Under the pieces are notes generated by a model. It saw only the letters and a list, made by a program, of their open reading frames with translations, did not search any database and had not been told where the DNA came from. Made by a program: the position numbers and the translations under genes. Shown here piece after piece: positions 15,888-25,083 of a DNA stretch of 36,912 nt. The DNA is from UBA685 sp002299005 (GTDB lineage Bacteria; Pseudomonadota; Alphaproteobacteria; Puniceispirillales; Puniceispirillaceae). The DNA lies in assembly GCA_963966775.1 (NCBI GenBank), contig CAXAAH010000015.1:1-36912 (forward strand), written 5' to 3'. Position 1 is the first letter of the stretch, and the number at the start of each line of letters is the position of its first letter.

Positions 15888-18680
15888 CTAGAAATGAGCA
15901 GATTGCGTTGTGCCTGGCTTGGCGATTGGCGGGGCAAATTTGGTCAGGTCAATGCCGACAACCGCTTGCTTATATTCCTCAATCGTTGGCGTGCGGCCCA
16001 AAATGGCTGAGAGCACAACAACCGGTGTTGAGGCAAGCAATGATTCACCCTTCTTCTCGTCTGAATCTTCCACAACACGGCCCTTAAACAGGCGTGTAGA
16101 GGTTGCCATCACCGTATCACCCTTGGCGGCCTTTTCTTGGTTACCCATACATAGGTTACAACCAGGACGCTCTAGATACAGGATGTTTTCATATTCGGTA
16201 CGAGACGCCTCTTTTGGCGCGCTATCATCAAATTCAAAGCCTGAATATTTCTGCAAGATAGACCAGTCGCCTTCTGCTTTCAGCTCATCAATGATGTTAT
16301 AGGTCGGTGCCGCCACAACAAGCGGCGCGTTGAACGAAACCTTGCCTTGTGAGGCTTCCAAATTACGCAACATTTGCGCGACAATCTTCACATCGCCCTT
16401 ATGCACCATACATGAACCAACAAAGCCCAAATCGACCTTTTTCTCTGCCATATAAAAAGAGATAGGGCGGATGGTATCATGCGTATAACGCTTTGAGACA
16501 TCTGAATTATTGACATCAGGGTCAGCGATCATCGGCTCATTAATCGCGTCAAGATCAACCACAACCTCTGCCGCATAATCAGCGTTCGCATCAGGCGCAA
16601 GCGCTGGCTTCTCGCCAGATTTAATCTGGGCAATGCGTGTATCGGCAATATCAATCAGGCGATGCAGCATCTTATTTTCATGCTCCATGCCCTTATCGAT
16701 CATGATCTGGATACGGCTCTTGGCGATTTCCAAAGATTCAATCAAAGTCGCATCTTCTGAAATACAGATAGAGGCCTTCGCCTTCATCTCAGCTGTCCAA
16801 TCGGTAAAGGTAAAGGCTTGGTCAGCCAATAATGTGCCGATATGAACTTCGATAACGCGGCCTTGGAAGATGTTATCGCCAAACTGCTCAAGCATCTGTG
16901 CTTGGGTTGCGTGAACGACATCACGGAAATCCATATGGTCGGCCATCTTGCCCTTAAAGGTCACCTTCACAGATTGCGGGATTGGCATGGTTGCCTCACC
17001 TGTCGCAAGGGCCAAAGCCACTGTGCCAGAATCTGCACCAAAGGCGATGCCTTTTGACATTCTTGTATGCGAATCACCGCCGATGATAATCGCGTGATCA
17101 TCCACTGTGATATCATTCAAAACCTTGTGAATCACATCTGTCATTGAATGATAGCTTTCTTTCGGGTCACGCGCTGTGACAAGGCCGAAATCATTCATGA
17201 ATTTCATCAAGCGCGGGGTGTTATCCTGCGCCTTGAAATCCCAGACAGAGGCCGTGTGACAGCCAGACTGATACGCGCCATCCAATGTTGGCGAGATAGT
17301 CGTCGCCGCCATCGCCTCAAGCTCTTGGGCGGTCATCAGGCCCGTTGTATCTTGCGAGCCAACAATATTGACCTTCACACGCACATCTGAGCCAGCAAGC
17401 AAGGCTTCTTCAGAGGCAACACCCACGGCATTTGCGTTAAAGATTTTCTCAACCGCTGTCAGGCCTTGGCCGTCTTTGGTGACTTCCTTTGATGCTGCAA
17501 AGGCTGATTTCAATGGCAGACCCAATGTCTCACAAGCAAATGTCTGAAGCTTCTTACCAAAGACGATCGCATAAGAGCCACCTGCCTTGATAAATTCAGT
17601 TTTTTGCGGTGTGAATGAATCAGATACATCGACCAACTCTTCAGACCCATCGGCATCAAGCAGCTTCTTTGTCTTTGTATCAATGGTCAAAATAGTGCCT
17701 GTCTCAACAGAGAATTTCTGTTCCAAAACAGGGTTGCCGTCATTATTCAAAATCGGCTTACCATCTTCATCTAGCTTCTTGACCCAATTTTGCAGATCAA
17801 GGCCGATACCGCCTGTCACGCCAACAGTTGTCAAAAAGATAGGTGAAATGCCGTTCGTACCTGCCACAATCGGCGCGATATTCACAAATGGCACATAAGG
17901 GCTTGCTTGCGTGCCTGTCCAAAGCGCCACATTATTAACGCCAGACATGCGTGATGAGCCCACACCCATTGTGCCTTTTTCTGCCACCAGCATCACACGC
18001 TTATCAGGGTGCTGTGCTTGCAAGGCTTGGATTTCTTTTTGCGCCTGTTCTGAGATCATGCATTTACCATGCAATTCGCGGTCAGCACGTGAATGCGCTT
18101 GATTACCAGGCGATAGCAAATCTGTTGAAATATCACCTTCTGCGGCGATGTAAGAGACGACTTTAACCTTCTCTTCCATATCAGGCAGTTTGGTGAAGAA
18201 TTCAGCCTCTGCATAGCTTTTCAAGATATCAGTCGCAAGCGCATTACCAGCCTCATGGGCGGCCTTTAGGCGGTCTGTATCTGCGTCATATAAAAAGACC
18301 TGTGTTTTCAGAACTTCTGCGGCTTTGCTTGCTTGGCTCGCATCATCACCCAACGCCAAATCCAACAGCACCTCGACAGACGGGCCGCCGCGCATATGCG
18401 ATAATAGCTCATAGGCAAAATCAGCTGAGATTTCATCAAGAACCGTTTGGCCTTGGATGATTTCTTTCAAGAATTGCGCCTTCACACCTGCCGCACTTGT
18501 TGTGCCTGGCAATGTGTTATAGATGAAATATTCCAGAGAACCGGCTCTATGCTCATGGCCTGTATCTTTGATTTGCGCGATAATTTCACTCAACAGCGCG
18601 GCATCATCAATTGGCTTGGCGGCAAGGCCTTCGGCACTACGTTTGGCAACTTCTTCAAGATAAGCAGCATATAAACTCAT
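15888..18680 (-). CDS. acnB: Aconitate hydratase B (possible 2-methylisocitrate dehydratase activity)
   Basis: AcnB interconverts citrate and isocitrate in the TCA cycle with a 4Fe-4S cluster. The protein has the B-type order: helical N-terminal domain, then the swivel domain, then the catalytic part. Cluster ligands are Cys757 (VGSCM) and Cys841/Cys844 (GCNLCMGNQ). GGDSHTR and SSRMSGVNNVALW are also present. I chose the ATG at 18680 (930 residues), which has AAGGGGG upstream and gives MSLYAAYLEEVAKRSAEGL; the frame stays open 45 bases further without support. Alphaproteobacteria usually use AcnA. From memory, this sequence closely follows the Bacteroidetes AcnB form, suggesting lateral transfer. 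Confidence 0.95.
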   Translation of the reverse strand: MSLYAAYLEEVAKRSAEGLAAKPIDDAALLSEIIAQIKDTGHEHRAGSLEYFIYNTLPGTTSAAGVKAQFLKEIIQGQTVLDEISADFAYELLSHMRGGPSVEVLLDLALGDDASQASKAAEVLKTQVFLYDADTDRLKAAHEAGNALATDILKSYAEAEFFTKLPDMEEKVKVVSYIAAEGDISTDLLSPGNQAHSRADRELHGKCMISEQAQKEIQALQAQHPDKRVMLVAEKGTMGVGSSRMSGVNNVALWTGTQASPYVPFVNIAPIVAGTNGISPIFLTTVGVTGGIGLDLQNWVKKLDEDGKPILNNDGNPVLEQKFSVETGTILTIDTKTKKLLDADGSEELVDVSDSFTPQKTEFIKAGGSYAIVFGKKLQTFACETLGLPLKSAFAASKEVTKDGQGLTAVEKIFNANAVGVASEEALLAGSDVRVKVNIVGSQDTTGLMTAQELEAMAATTISPTLDGAYQSGCHTASVWDFKAQDNTPRLMKFMNDFGLVTARDPKESYHSMTDVIHKVLNDITVDDHAIIIGGDSHTRMSKGIAFGADSGTVALALATGEATMPIPQSVKVTFKGKMADHMDFRDVVHATQAQMLEQFGDNIFQGRVIEVHIGTLLADQAFTFTDWTAEMKAKASICISEDATLIESLEIAKSRIQIMIDKGMEHENKMLHRLIDIADTRIAQIKSGEKPALAPDANADYAAEVVVDLDAINEPMIADPDVNNSDVSKRYTHDTIRPISFYMAEKKVDLGFVGSCMVHKGDVKIVAQMLRNLEASQGKVSFNAPLVVAAPTYNIIDELKAEGDWSILQKYSGFEFDDSAPKEASRTEYENILYLERPGCNLCMGNQEKAAKGDTVMATSTRLFKGRVVEDSDEKKGESLLASTPVVVLSAILGRTPTIEEYKQAVVGIDLTKFAPPIAKPGTTQSAHF

Positions 18681-18968
18681 CACTATCCCCCTTAGACGGT
18701 TAATTTCATTTTGATAATAACGCACCCGTTACGCTTACCTAGCACAGCGCCTCATAAGAAAGACGCTGGCGCAAGATCATCTTGAGCCGATTATCATAAA
18801 TTCTGGCATCGTAAAATGTCGCATTGGCCGTGTTGAGGTGCGCCAGCAACCGGTCGCCGACAGTATAGACAATTCATCCCCGCATAGCCAGTTTTTTTAT
18901 GCGCTAGCCCTGTCCAAAACAACCGCGAAAGGCTATAGAGTTAACCAGAAACAATGATAAGATGACGC
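18681..18968. other. Divergent intergenic region between acnB and ccmA
   Basis: The 288-base gap must contain promoters for both acnB and the ccm operon. I see the 8-bp inverted pair GCTGGCGC (18765-18772) and GCGCCAGC (18840-18847), 67 bases apart, and the small imperfect palindrome AAGATCATCTT at 18773-18783. No open frame, tRNA or recognised riboswitch is present. Promoter boxes could not be assigned with confidence. Confidence 0.5.
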
Positions 18969-19619
18969 ATGACAGATAAACAGATGGTAATCGCGTGCCA
19001 AGCACTCTGCGCCTCTCGCAATGATAATGTCCTGACAGCGCCTGTCTCTTGCACAGTGGCAAAGGGGGATTATATCCAATTGCGCGGCCCCAATGGTTGC
19101 GGCAAATCAACATTTCTGCGCCATCTTGCCGGCCTATTACCTGCCATCAAAGGCACTATCATCATTGCGGGCGAACCGTGCCCCGCACAAGATATCCCGG
19201 CCCTCCGCACCATCAGCTATCTTGGTCATGATGATGCGATGCAAGCAGATTTAACAGGCTATGAGAATTACGAATTACTCACAGGGCAAAGCCGCAACAT
19301 GCTTGTGCAATCAAGCCTCTATGAGCGCCAAATCGCCACCTATTCTGCTGGTCAGCGTCAGAAATTGAGCTTGCATATATTGGATGACAGCCATGATATT
19401 TGGCTATTAGATGAGCCATCTGCCAGCCTTGATGCCGCCAATCTTGCCTATTTAGAAGAACGTATCGCCGGCTATCTTGCGCTTGGCGGTGCGGTGATTG
19501 CCAGCACCCATACACCGCTTGCCCAAAGCCTTATCAGCCAGATAATCACCCTCACCCCTGCTGCGCCAGATGCCGCGCCAGATGCCGCGCAAGAGGCCGC
19601 AGAAGAGGCCCGCCTATGA
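18969..19619 (+). CDS. ccmA: Haem exporter ATP-binding protein CcmA
   Basis: CcmA is the ATPase of the CcmABCD complex, which releases haem-loaded CcmE for cytochrome c maturation at the inner membrane. Walker A is GPNGCGKST (40-48), the signature motif is YSAGQ (125-129, A in place of the usual SG) and Walker B is WLLDEPSASLD (145-155). The 216-residue size is normal. The last residues (APDAAPDAAQEAAEEA) come from a 12-bp tandem repeat and are probably disordered. The start lacks a clear Shine-Dalgarno. The stop overlaps the ccmB start by four bases, implying translational coupling. Confidence 0.95.
   Translation: MTDKQMVIACQALCASRNDNVLTAPVSCTVAKGDYIQLRGPNGCGKSTFLRHLAGLLPAIKGTIIIAGEPCPAQDIPALRTISYLGHDDAMQADLTGYENYELLTGQSRNMLVQSSLYERQIATYSAGQRQKLSLHILDDSHDIWLLDEPSASLDAANLAYLEERIAGYLALGGAVIASTHTPLAQSLISQIITLTPAAPDAAPDAAQEAAEEARL
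19563..19610 (+). repeat. Four-unit 12-bp tandem repeat in the 3' end of ccmA
   Basis: GCGCCAGATGCC occurs twice exactly (19563-19574, 19575-19586) and is followed by two degenerate units, GCGCAAGAGGCC and GCAGAAGAGGCC. Being 12 bases long, unit gain or loss keeps the ccmA frame and changes only the tail length. The array ends five bases before the ccmB start codon. Confidence 0.85.
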
Positions 19620-20281
19620 TTAGCGCCATCTTCAAAAGAGACATGCTATTGGCCATAAGGCGCCCTGGTGATGTGCTAACCTCGGTTGGGTTTTTCTTGA
19701 TGATATCCACCCTATTCCCGCTTGCCATTGGCCCCAACCCTGAGACCTTATCACTGGTCACAAGCTCAATTGTTTGGATAGCCGTCTTATTGGCAAGCTT
19801 GCCATCCTTTGACCGTCTATTCATTGATGATTTTGAAAGTGGCTTCCTTGACAGGCTTATCATGCGCCGTGTTGCTTTGTGGGAATATGCGCTCGTGCGC
19901 GTTATCAGCCATTTTTGCCTTATGGGCCTGCCTCTTATTGCCTCTCTGCCTATTTTGGCATTATTCTTTGCGATCGAGCTTGCAAGCCTACCTCTTCTAG
20001 CCGCCATCATTGCCATCGGCCTGTTGGGCCTGACGCTTCTTGGCGCGATTGCCGCCTCTTTAACATTGGGGGCAAGACGCTCGTCCATCCTATCGGCTAT
20101 TTTAATTCTGCCCTTGGCTTTCCCGATTGTTATTTTCGGCACGCTGGCAAGCCAAGCTGTGCTTGATGGTGCGGCCTATGGCGCGCATTTATCGCTTTTG
20201 GGCGCCTTATGTTTGGCCTTGCTAGTCCTCAGCCCAGCCGCGACATTCTATGCCTTGCGCACCGCAATTGAAGAGCGGTAA
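19616..20281 (+). CDS. ccmB: Haem exporter permease CcmB
   Basis: CcmB is one of the two membrane subunits of the CcmABCD transporter-like complex. The 221-residue protein is strongly hydrophobic, with about six membrane helices (for example VGFFLMISTLFPLAIG, SSIVWIAVLLASLP, LAAIIAIGLLGLTLLGAIAASLTLG and LLGALCLALLVLSPAATFYAL). The FDRLFIDDFESGFLDRL loop (about 64-80) is the typical cytoplasmic segment. ATGA overlap with ccmA couples translation, and ccmC follows 27 bases later. Confidence 0.94.
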   Translation: MISAIFKRDMLLAIRRPGDVLTSVGFFLMISTLFPLAIGPNPETLSLVTSSIVWIAVLLASLPSFDRLFIDDFESGFLDRLIMRRVALWEYALVRVISHFCLMGLPLIASLPILALFFAIELASLPLLAAIIAIGLLGLTLLGAIAASLTLGARRSSILSAILILPLAFPIVIFGTLASQAVLDGAAYGAHLSLLGALCLALLVLSPAATFYALRTAIEER

Positions 20282-20308
20282 AAGAGGGGGAATAAGGAAG
20301 CTTCTATC

Positions 20309-21025
20309 ATGTTTGATTTTTTCGCAAACCCAACCCGCTTTGCCCGTCTTGCAAGGGCGATATTACCAGTGGCTAAAGCTGTCACCTTGGTGTGTTTTGC
20401 CTTGGGGCTTTATTGGGGGCTTGTCACCTCACCGGCTGATTATCAGCAAGGCGACACGGTGCGCATTATGTATATTCATGTGCCCGTCGCATGGCTCGCC
20501 TCTTCCAGCTATTTTATCCTAGCTCTCTGCGCCTTATTCTTCCTTGTTTGGCGCCATCCCCTAGCAGACATTGGCGCGCGTGCTGTGGCACCTGTGGGCG
20601 CGATGTTTGCCGCTTTGACGCTTATCACAGGCGCGCTTTGGGGTAAGCCTACTTGGGGCACCTATTGGGTATGGGATGCGCGCTTGACCTCGATGCTTGT
20701 GCTATTTTTCTTCTTTATTGGCTATATGGCTTTGGCAGGCGGGTTTGAGAACCGCAGGCGCGGCGCACGCCCTGCCGCGATATTAGCCCTTGTTGGCGCG
20801 ATCAATCTGCCTATCGTCAAATTCTCCGTTGATTGGTGGAACACCCTGCACCAGCCAGCCAGCCTTTTGCGTTCAGGCGGCGTGTCAATTGACGCCTCGA
20901 TGCTATGGCCCTTATTGACGATGTTTATCGGCTTCCAAGCCTTTTTTATCACCATTGTCTTAATGCGGATGGTGCGGTTTTTGAATGAGATGAAAAAATC
21001 AGCGACCGCAAGGAGTGCCTCATGA
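20309..21025 (+). CDS. ccmC: Haem-handling membrane protein CcmC
   Basis: CcmC presents haem to the chaperone CcmE on the periplasmic side. The tryptophan-rich WWD-type loop is visible as WGKPTWGTYWVWDARLTS (111-128). Two histidines typical of axial haem ligands are His57 (MYIHVP) and His181 (NTLHQPAS). Six membrane helices are expected and consistent with the hydrophobic pattern. At 238 residues the protein is of normal size. AAGGAAG lies upstream of the ATG. Its stop overlaps the ccmD start (ATGA). Confidence 0.96.
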   Translation: MFDFFANPTRFARLARAILPVAKAVTLVCFALGLYWGLVTSPADYQQGDTVRIMYIHVPVAWLASSSYFILALCALFFLVWRHPLADIGARAVAPVGAMFAALTLITGALWGKPTWGTYWVWDARLTSMLVLFFFFIGYMALAGGFENRRRGARPAAILALVGAINLPIVKFSVDWWNTLHQPASLLRSGGVSIDASMLWPLLTMFIGFQAFFITIVLMRMVRFLNEMKKSATARSAS

Positions 21026-21150
21026 GTGCGTTTTTTGCGATGGGCGGTTATGGCGCCTTTGTCTGGCCTTGCTATATCCTCGCAATTTTGCTGGTTGTCG
21101 GGCTTTATTGGCACAGTCAAAAAAAGCTAGCCTCTTCGGAAAAAGACTAG
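21022..21150 (+). CDS. ccmD: Haem exporter protein CcmD
   Basis: This 42-codon frame (MSAFFAMGGYGAFVWPCYIL...) has the CcmD hallmarks: a short hydrophilic start, the MGGYGxFVWPxY motif, one membrane helix (about 14-30) and a Lys/Ser-rich cytoplasmic end. CcmD helps release haem-CcmE from the CcmABC complex. Its ATG overlaps the ccmC stop by four bases. It is short enough to be missed by length-filtered gene calling. ccmE is not found downstream; the next gene is convergent. Confidence 0.93.
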   Translation: MSAFFAMGGYGAFVWPCYILAILLVVGLYWHSQKKLASSEKD

Positions 21151-21181
21151 CCTTTAAATCAGTTACCTATCACCAAGAGAC

Positions 21182-23206
21182 CTAGCCTCTGCGGCGGCGT
21201 CTGCCTGAGCGTGCTGGTTCTGCCGCATCGCCTGCATTATCGCGCAATGTGCGCACCGGCAATTTCACCGCCTTGGTTAGCTCCTCATAAGGGTCTGTCT
21301 TGTGCGGCATCGCCATGGCCCGCACAAAGTGATCTTGGAATGACGGCTCAACCGCTGTTTCAATCTTTTCGATATCACGCACGACTGATTCAATCTCAGC
21401 CCGCTTATCAATATTCAACAGCGCCATGCGCGCGCCTGCCCCAGCAGAGTTACCAGCGGCAATCACATTATCAAGCAAGCAATCAGGCACCATGCCCAAA
21501 ATCATTGCATATTTAGGATCAATATGCGTGCCAAACGCCCCTGCCAGCACCACGCGGTCAACCCGCCCTATCTCCATCTTATCCATCAGAAGCTTGAAGC
21601 CTGCATGAAGCGCGGCCTTGGCAAGCTGGATAGCGCGCACATCATTTTGCGTCACACTTACCGTATCGCTAATCCGATAGCTAAAGGTGCGACCATCTTC
21701 AAAAATACGGTCGGTCTTTGCCGCCATTGCGCCATCGATGACGCCATCTTCTGAGATAATGCCAGATAGATACATCTCGCCCAGCACCTCGATAATGCCA
21801 GAGCCGCAAATGCCTGTAATGCCGGTTGCCTCAACCGCCGCCCCAAAGCCTTCCTCATCTGACCAGATATCAGAGCCGATGACCGCAAAGCGTGGCTCCA
21901 ATGTTTCGGCATCAATGCGGATACGCTCAATCGCGCCGGGGGCCGCACGCTGACCTGATGAGATTTGCGCGCCTTCAAAGGCAGGGCCTGTCGGTGATGA
22001 GGCCGCCAAGAGACGCTCTTTATTACCAAGCACAATCTCTGCATTTGTACCAACATCGACAAGCAAGCTTATCTTATCAGATGTTTGCGGCGCTTCTGCC
22101 AAGACCACCCCTGCCGCATCTGCGCCAACATGGCCTGCGATACATGGCAAAACATAAACGCGGCTGCCATCATGAAGCGCAAGGTTAATTTCATGCGCGC
22201 GCACTTGTGTGGCTGTATCAACCGCCAGCGCAAAAGGCGCACCGCCAAGCTCAATCGGGTCAATCCCCAAAAGCAAATGATGCATCACAGGGTTGCCAAC
22301 AAGCACCACCTCAAGCACATCATCTGCTCTCATACCAGCTTGCTCTGCCCCGCCTTGGATAAGCTGTTGCAAGCCATCTTGCACAGCCTTTGTCATTTCC
22401 TCAGCACCGCCGGGGTTCATCAAGCCATAAGAGACACGGCTCATCAAATCTTCGCCAAAGCGAATTTGCGGGTTCATAATCCCTGTTGAGGCAAGTACTT
22501 CGCCTGAATTCATATCACATAGATGGGCCGACATAGTGGTTGAGCCAACATCAACCGCCGCGCCCAAAATACGCTCTTTAAGGCCCGGCCAGACAGCGAT
22601 GATCTCATGACCTTCACGCAACGCCACCGTGATTTGCCACTTGCCCTTGCGCAAGGCTGGCTGGAGGGTGCGCAACACATGCATATCACAAATAATCGTG
22701 CCCGTGATGCGGTCTGCCCATTGCGCCTCAAGCGCTTCGATAACGCGGCGCAAATCACCAGATGGCTCATGCATATCAGGCTCGCGCACCTCGATAAAAC
22801 ATAAGCGCACAGGCGGGTTTAGGGTAATGGTGCGATTATCCGCTTCTTTTCTGACCAGCTGGTTATGAACCTGACTTTCCGCCGGCACATCAATCACAAG
22901 ATCGCCTTCGATTGTGCATTGGCACGCAAGGCGTCTATCAGCGGCAAGCTTGCGCTTTTCAGCATAGCGCGCCTCAGAGGCAGATGCCTCAGATAGATGG
23001 TCTTTTGATGTAACAATGCCATGTTTCGCAAAAGAGCCATCACCCACATTCACTTGGCAACGACCACACATCGCTCTGCCACCACAGACAGAATCAACAT
23101 CCACACCAAGCTGGCGTGCAGCTTGCAAAAGATTGGTTCCGCGCGCCACCTGACCTTGGCGGCCAGACGGGGTGAAAACGATTTTTACATCATCTGATTG
23201 TGTCAT
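21182..23206 (-). CDS. ATP-dependent reductive activator of corrinoid protein (RACo/RamA-like, 2Fe-2S plus ASKHA domain)
   Basis: These proteins use ATP hydrolysis to drive one-electron reduction of inactive cob(II)alamin to cob(I)alamin. The N-terminus is a plant-type 2Fe-2S ferredoxin domain with Cys41, Cys47, Cys50 and a fourth cysteine at 95 or 97. After a linker comes the ASKHA ATPase fold, with AAVDVGSTTMSAHL near 216 and LVDVGTNAEIVLG and LAGAFGTHIDPK further on. This is the RACo layout rather than the methanogen RamA layout with C-terminal 4Fe-4S sites. The protein ends in RRRRRG. It is the last gene of the corrinoid series, 34 bases after the methyltransferase, and probably replaces the missing MetH reactivation domain. 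Confidence 0.93.
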   Translation of the reverse strand: MTQSDDVKIVFTPSGRQGQVARGTNLLQAARQLGVDVDSVCGGRAMCGRCQVNVGDGSFAKHGIVTSKDHLSEASASEARYAEKRKLAADRRLACQCTIEGDLVIDVPAESQVHNQLVRKEADNRTITLNPPVRLCFIEVREPDMHEPSGDLRRVIEALEAQWADRITGTIICDMHVLRTLQPALRKGKWQITVALREGHEIIAVWPGLKERILGAAVDVGSTTMSAHLCDMNSGEVLASTGIMNPQIRFGEDLMSRVSYGLMNPGGAEEMTKAVQDGLQQLIQGGAEQAGMRADDVLEVVLVGNPVMHHLLLGIDPIELGGAPFALAVDTATQVRAHEINLALHDGSRVYVLPCIAGHVGADAAGVVLAEAPQTSDKISLLVDVGTNAEIVLGNKERLLAASSPTGPAFEGAQISSGQRAAPGAIERIRIDAETLEPRFAVIGSDIWSDEEGFGAAVEATGITGICGSGIIEVLGEMYLSGIISEDGVIDGAMAAKTDRIFEDGRTFSYRISDTVSVTQNDVRAIQLAKAALHAGFKLLMDKMEIGRVDRVVLAGAFGTHIDPKYAMILGMVPDCLLDNVIAAGNSAGAGARMALLNIDKRAEIESVVRDIEKIETAVEPSFQDHFVRAMAMPHKTDPYEELTKAVKLPVRTLRDNAGDAAEPARSGRRRRRG

Positions 23207-23240
23207 GATCTATGGCTCTTTTCTCTATACCATAAGGCTC

Positions 23241-24137
23241 TTAGGCACGGCGGCGACGGTTTGAGCGGCGCTCTCTGCCTTCACCCTCAGCAGGGGCTTC
23301 ACGGAATTTGGCAATCCATTTACGGCATTCAGGGTCAACACCATTCATCACATTGGCGCCCATAATACCAGTCATTTCTTCGGCATGAAGCGGATTCATA
23401 ATCGCAGATGTCATGCCCGCACCAGCTGCCATAGACAAAAAGGCCGCATTCATACCATGACGGTTCGGCAAGCCAAATGAGATGTTTGACGCACCACAAG
23501 TTGTGTTCACCTTCAGCTCTGTGCGAAGGCGGATAATCAAATCAAGCGCTGAACGCCCGGCCATATTAATCGCGCCAACAGGCATAATCAGCGGGTCAAC
23601 CACCACATCTTCGCGCGGAATACCATAATCTTCTGCACGTTCGACAATCTTCTTGGCGACCTTATAACGCTCATTGGGATCTTCAGAGATGCCAGTCTCA
23701 TCATTAGAGATAGCCACCACAGCCGCGCCATATTTCTTGACCAGCGGCAAAACAACTTCCAAACGCTCTTCTTCGCCGGTAACAGAGTTCACAAGCGCCT
23801 TGCCCTGATAGACAGATAGGCCCGCTTCAAGCGCTTCAACAATAGAGCTATCAATCGCCAAAGGCACATCCACGATAGACTGAACCAATTTGATTGATTC
23901 TGCCAAAATCGCTGGCTCATCTGCCATTGGGATGCCCGCATTTACATCAAGCATCGTCGCACCAGCGGCCACCTGTGCCAACGCATCAGCTTCGACACGG
24001 CTATAATCACCTGCGGCCATTTCAGCGGCCAAAAGCTTGCGGCCGGTGGGGTTAATACGCTCACCAATCACACAAAATGGCTGGTCAAAGCCGATGGTGA
24101 TTTCCTGTTTTGCAGACGATATAAGTGTCTTTGTCAT
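23241..24137 (-). CDS. Methyltetrahydrofolate:corrinoid protein methyltransferase (pterin-binding domain)
   Basis: A stand-alone TIM-barrel of the MeTr/AcsE and MetH folate-domain family, moving methyl between methyl-tetrahydrofolate and a corrinoid protein. Motifs are GERINPTGR (25-33), LDVNAGIP (63-70), the DSS at 96-98, NSVTGE (117-122), SNDETGIS (144-151) and GASNISFGLPNR (215-226). The 298 residues cover the pterin domain only; there is no B12 or homocysteine domain. The C-terminus is arginine-rich, with seven Arg in the last 11 residues. It lies between metF (46 bases away) and the corrinoid activator gene. The operon supports a role as one piece of a split methionine synthase. Confidence 0.94.
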   Translation of the reverse strand: MTKTLISSAKQEITIGFDQPFCVIGERINPTGRKLLAAEMAAGDYSRVEADALAQVAAGATMLDVNAGIPMADEPAILAESIKLVQSIVDVPLAIDSSIVEALEAGLSVYQGKALVNSVTGEEERLEVVLPLVKKYGAAVVAISNDETGISEDPNERYKVAKKIVERAEDYGIPREDVVVDPLIMPVGAINMAGRSALDLIIRLRTELKVNTTCGASNISFGLPNRHGMNAAFLSMAAGAGMTSAIMNPLHAEEMTGIMGANVMNGVDPECRKWIAKFREAPAEGEGRERRSNRRRRA

Positions 24138-24183
24138 GATCGTGATCTCTCTGTTTTTAACGTCAAGTTAGGGGGGACGACCT

Positions 24184-25083
24184 CTATTTATCGAGGACGG
24201 CAAAACCACCTTTTGTTTTCAATTCAATATTCCCTGCCGCAACCGCGCTTGCATAGCTCGCTGTCTTCGCAAAACCACCAAAAGGGTAATAATGGAAATG
24301 CGCCAACAAACAGCCCTCATCATTCGCCATGCCTTCAGCCAGCTCAGATAACAGCACGTCAGGTGCTTGGACGGTCAGCAATTTAGCCACATTCTTTGCC
24401 TGCTTTTGGATGAAACGCATCGATGGGCCAATGCCTGAAATCTGGGCAAAACGGAACAAAGTCTTAATCGTCGCTGGGCCAGGGATACCAATGCGAATTG
24501 GCAACTCATTGCCCGCCGCTCTGATATCACGCTCCCATGCCAGCACCTGTTCTGCCTCGAAACAAAATTGCGTTTCTATATACAGATCAAGGCCTTCTTT
24601 TTTCGCAAACTCATTCTTCCAAGCCAACGCATGCGCCAGAGCATCTGTCGGGATATCAGGGCTACCTTCAGGGTGGCCAGAGACACCAATCTTGCCAATG
24701 CCGTTACCTTGAATAAGGCCTGTTTCAAGGATATCCATCGAGCTAGCAAAATCACCAACAGGCTTATCAACACCCCCGCCAATGATCAAAACCTCATCAA
24801 CCGAAGCCTCTGCCTTCAACGCTTTTAAGATGCTATCAAGCTGTGCTTTATCATGGATAGAGCGCGCGGCAATATGCGGGATAGGGTGCATGCCTTCATC
24901 GCGAAGACGCGCCGCAACCTTGGCAGTATCAGCCGGGTCAGACCCTGGCAGGAACGTCACATTCACATCTGTACCAGCGGCAAGCGCATCACCAAATGAC
25001 TCAACCTTCGTCGCACCAGCTGGTGTTACCTCGATTGACCAATTCGCCCCTGCGCGCGCAATCTGCTCTCTTGTTGCTACCAT
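24184..25083 (-). CDS. metF: Methylenetetrahydrofolate reductase
   Basis: MetF reduces 5,10-methylene- to 5-methyl-tetrahydrofolate with a flavin. The 299-residue protein is a divergent MTHFR-type barrel: SIEVTPAG (first strand), NVTFLPGSDP, PHIAARS, LIIGGGVDKPVGDF, GKIGVSGHPEGSPDIP (the conserved G-x-PEGHP-type loop), YIETQFCFE and IRIGIPGPA. I chose the ATG at 25083, with AAGGA eight bases upstream; a GTG 30 bases earlier lacks a ribosome site. A MetF next to the folate:corrinoid methyltransferase indicates that methyl flows from folate to cobalamin, or back, in this pathway. Confidence 0.92.
   Translation of the reverse strand: MVATREQIARAGANWSIEVTPAGATKVESFGDALAAGTDVNVTFLPGSDPADTAKVAARLRDEGMHPIPHIAARSIHDKAQLDSILKALKAEASVDEVLIIGGGVDKPVGDFASSMDILETGLIQGNGIGKIGVSGHPEGSPDIPTDALAHALAWKNEFAKKEGLDLYIETQFCFEAEQVLAWERDIRAAGNELPIRIGIPGPATIKTLFRFAQISGIGPSMRFIQKQAKNVAKLLTVQAPDVLLSELAEGMANDEGCLLAHFHYYPFGGFAKTASYASAVAAGNIELKTKGGFAVLDK

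Noticed and set aside
19552..20142. 196-codon open frame on the minus strand opposite ccmB
   Set aside because: Arg/Lys-rich composition is the antisense image of a hydrophobic membrane protein; ccmB is well supported by its motifs and coupling with ccmA.
21127..21190. CTAGCCTCT or CTAGCCTTT occurring three times in 64 bases at the ccmD/activator junction
   Set aside because: The copies are short, unevenly spaced and include two stop codons; chance similarity is likely and no hairpin terminator forms.
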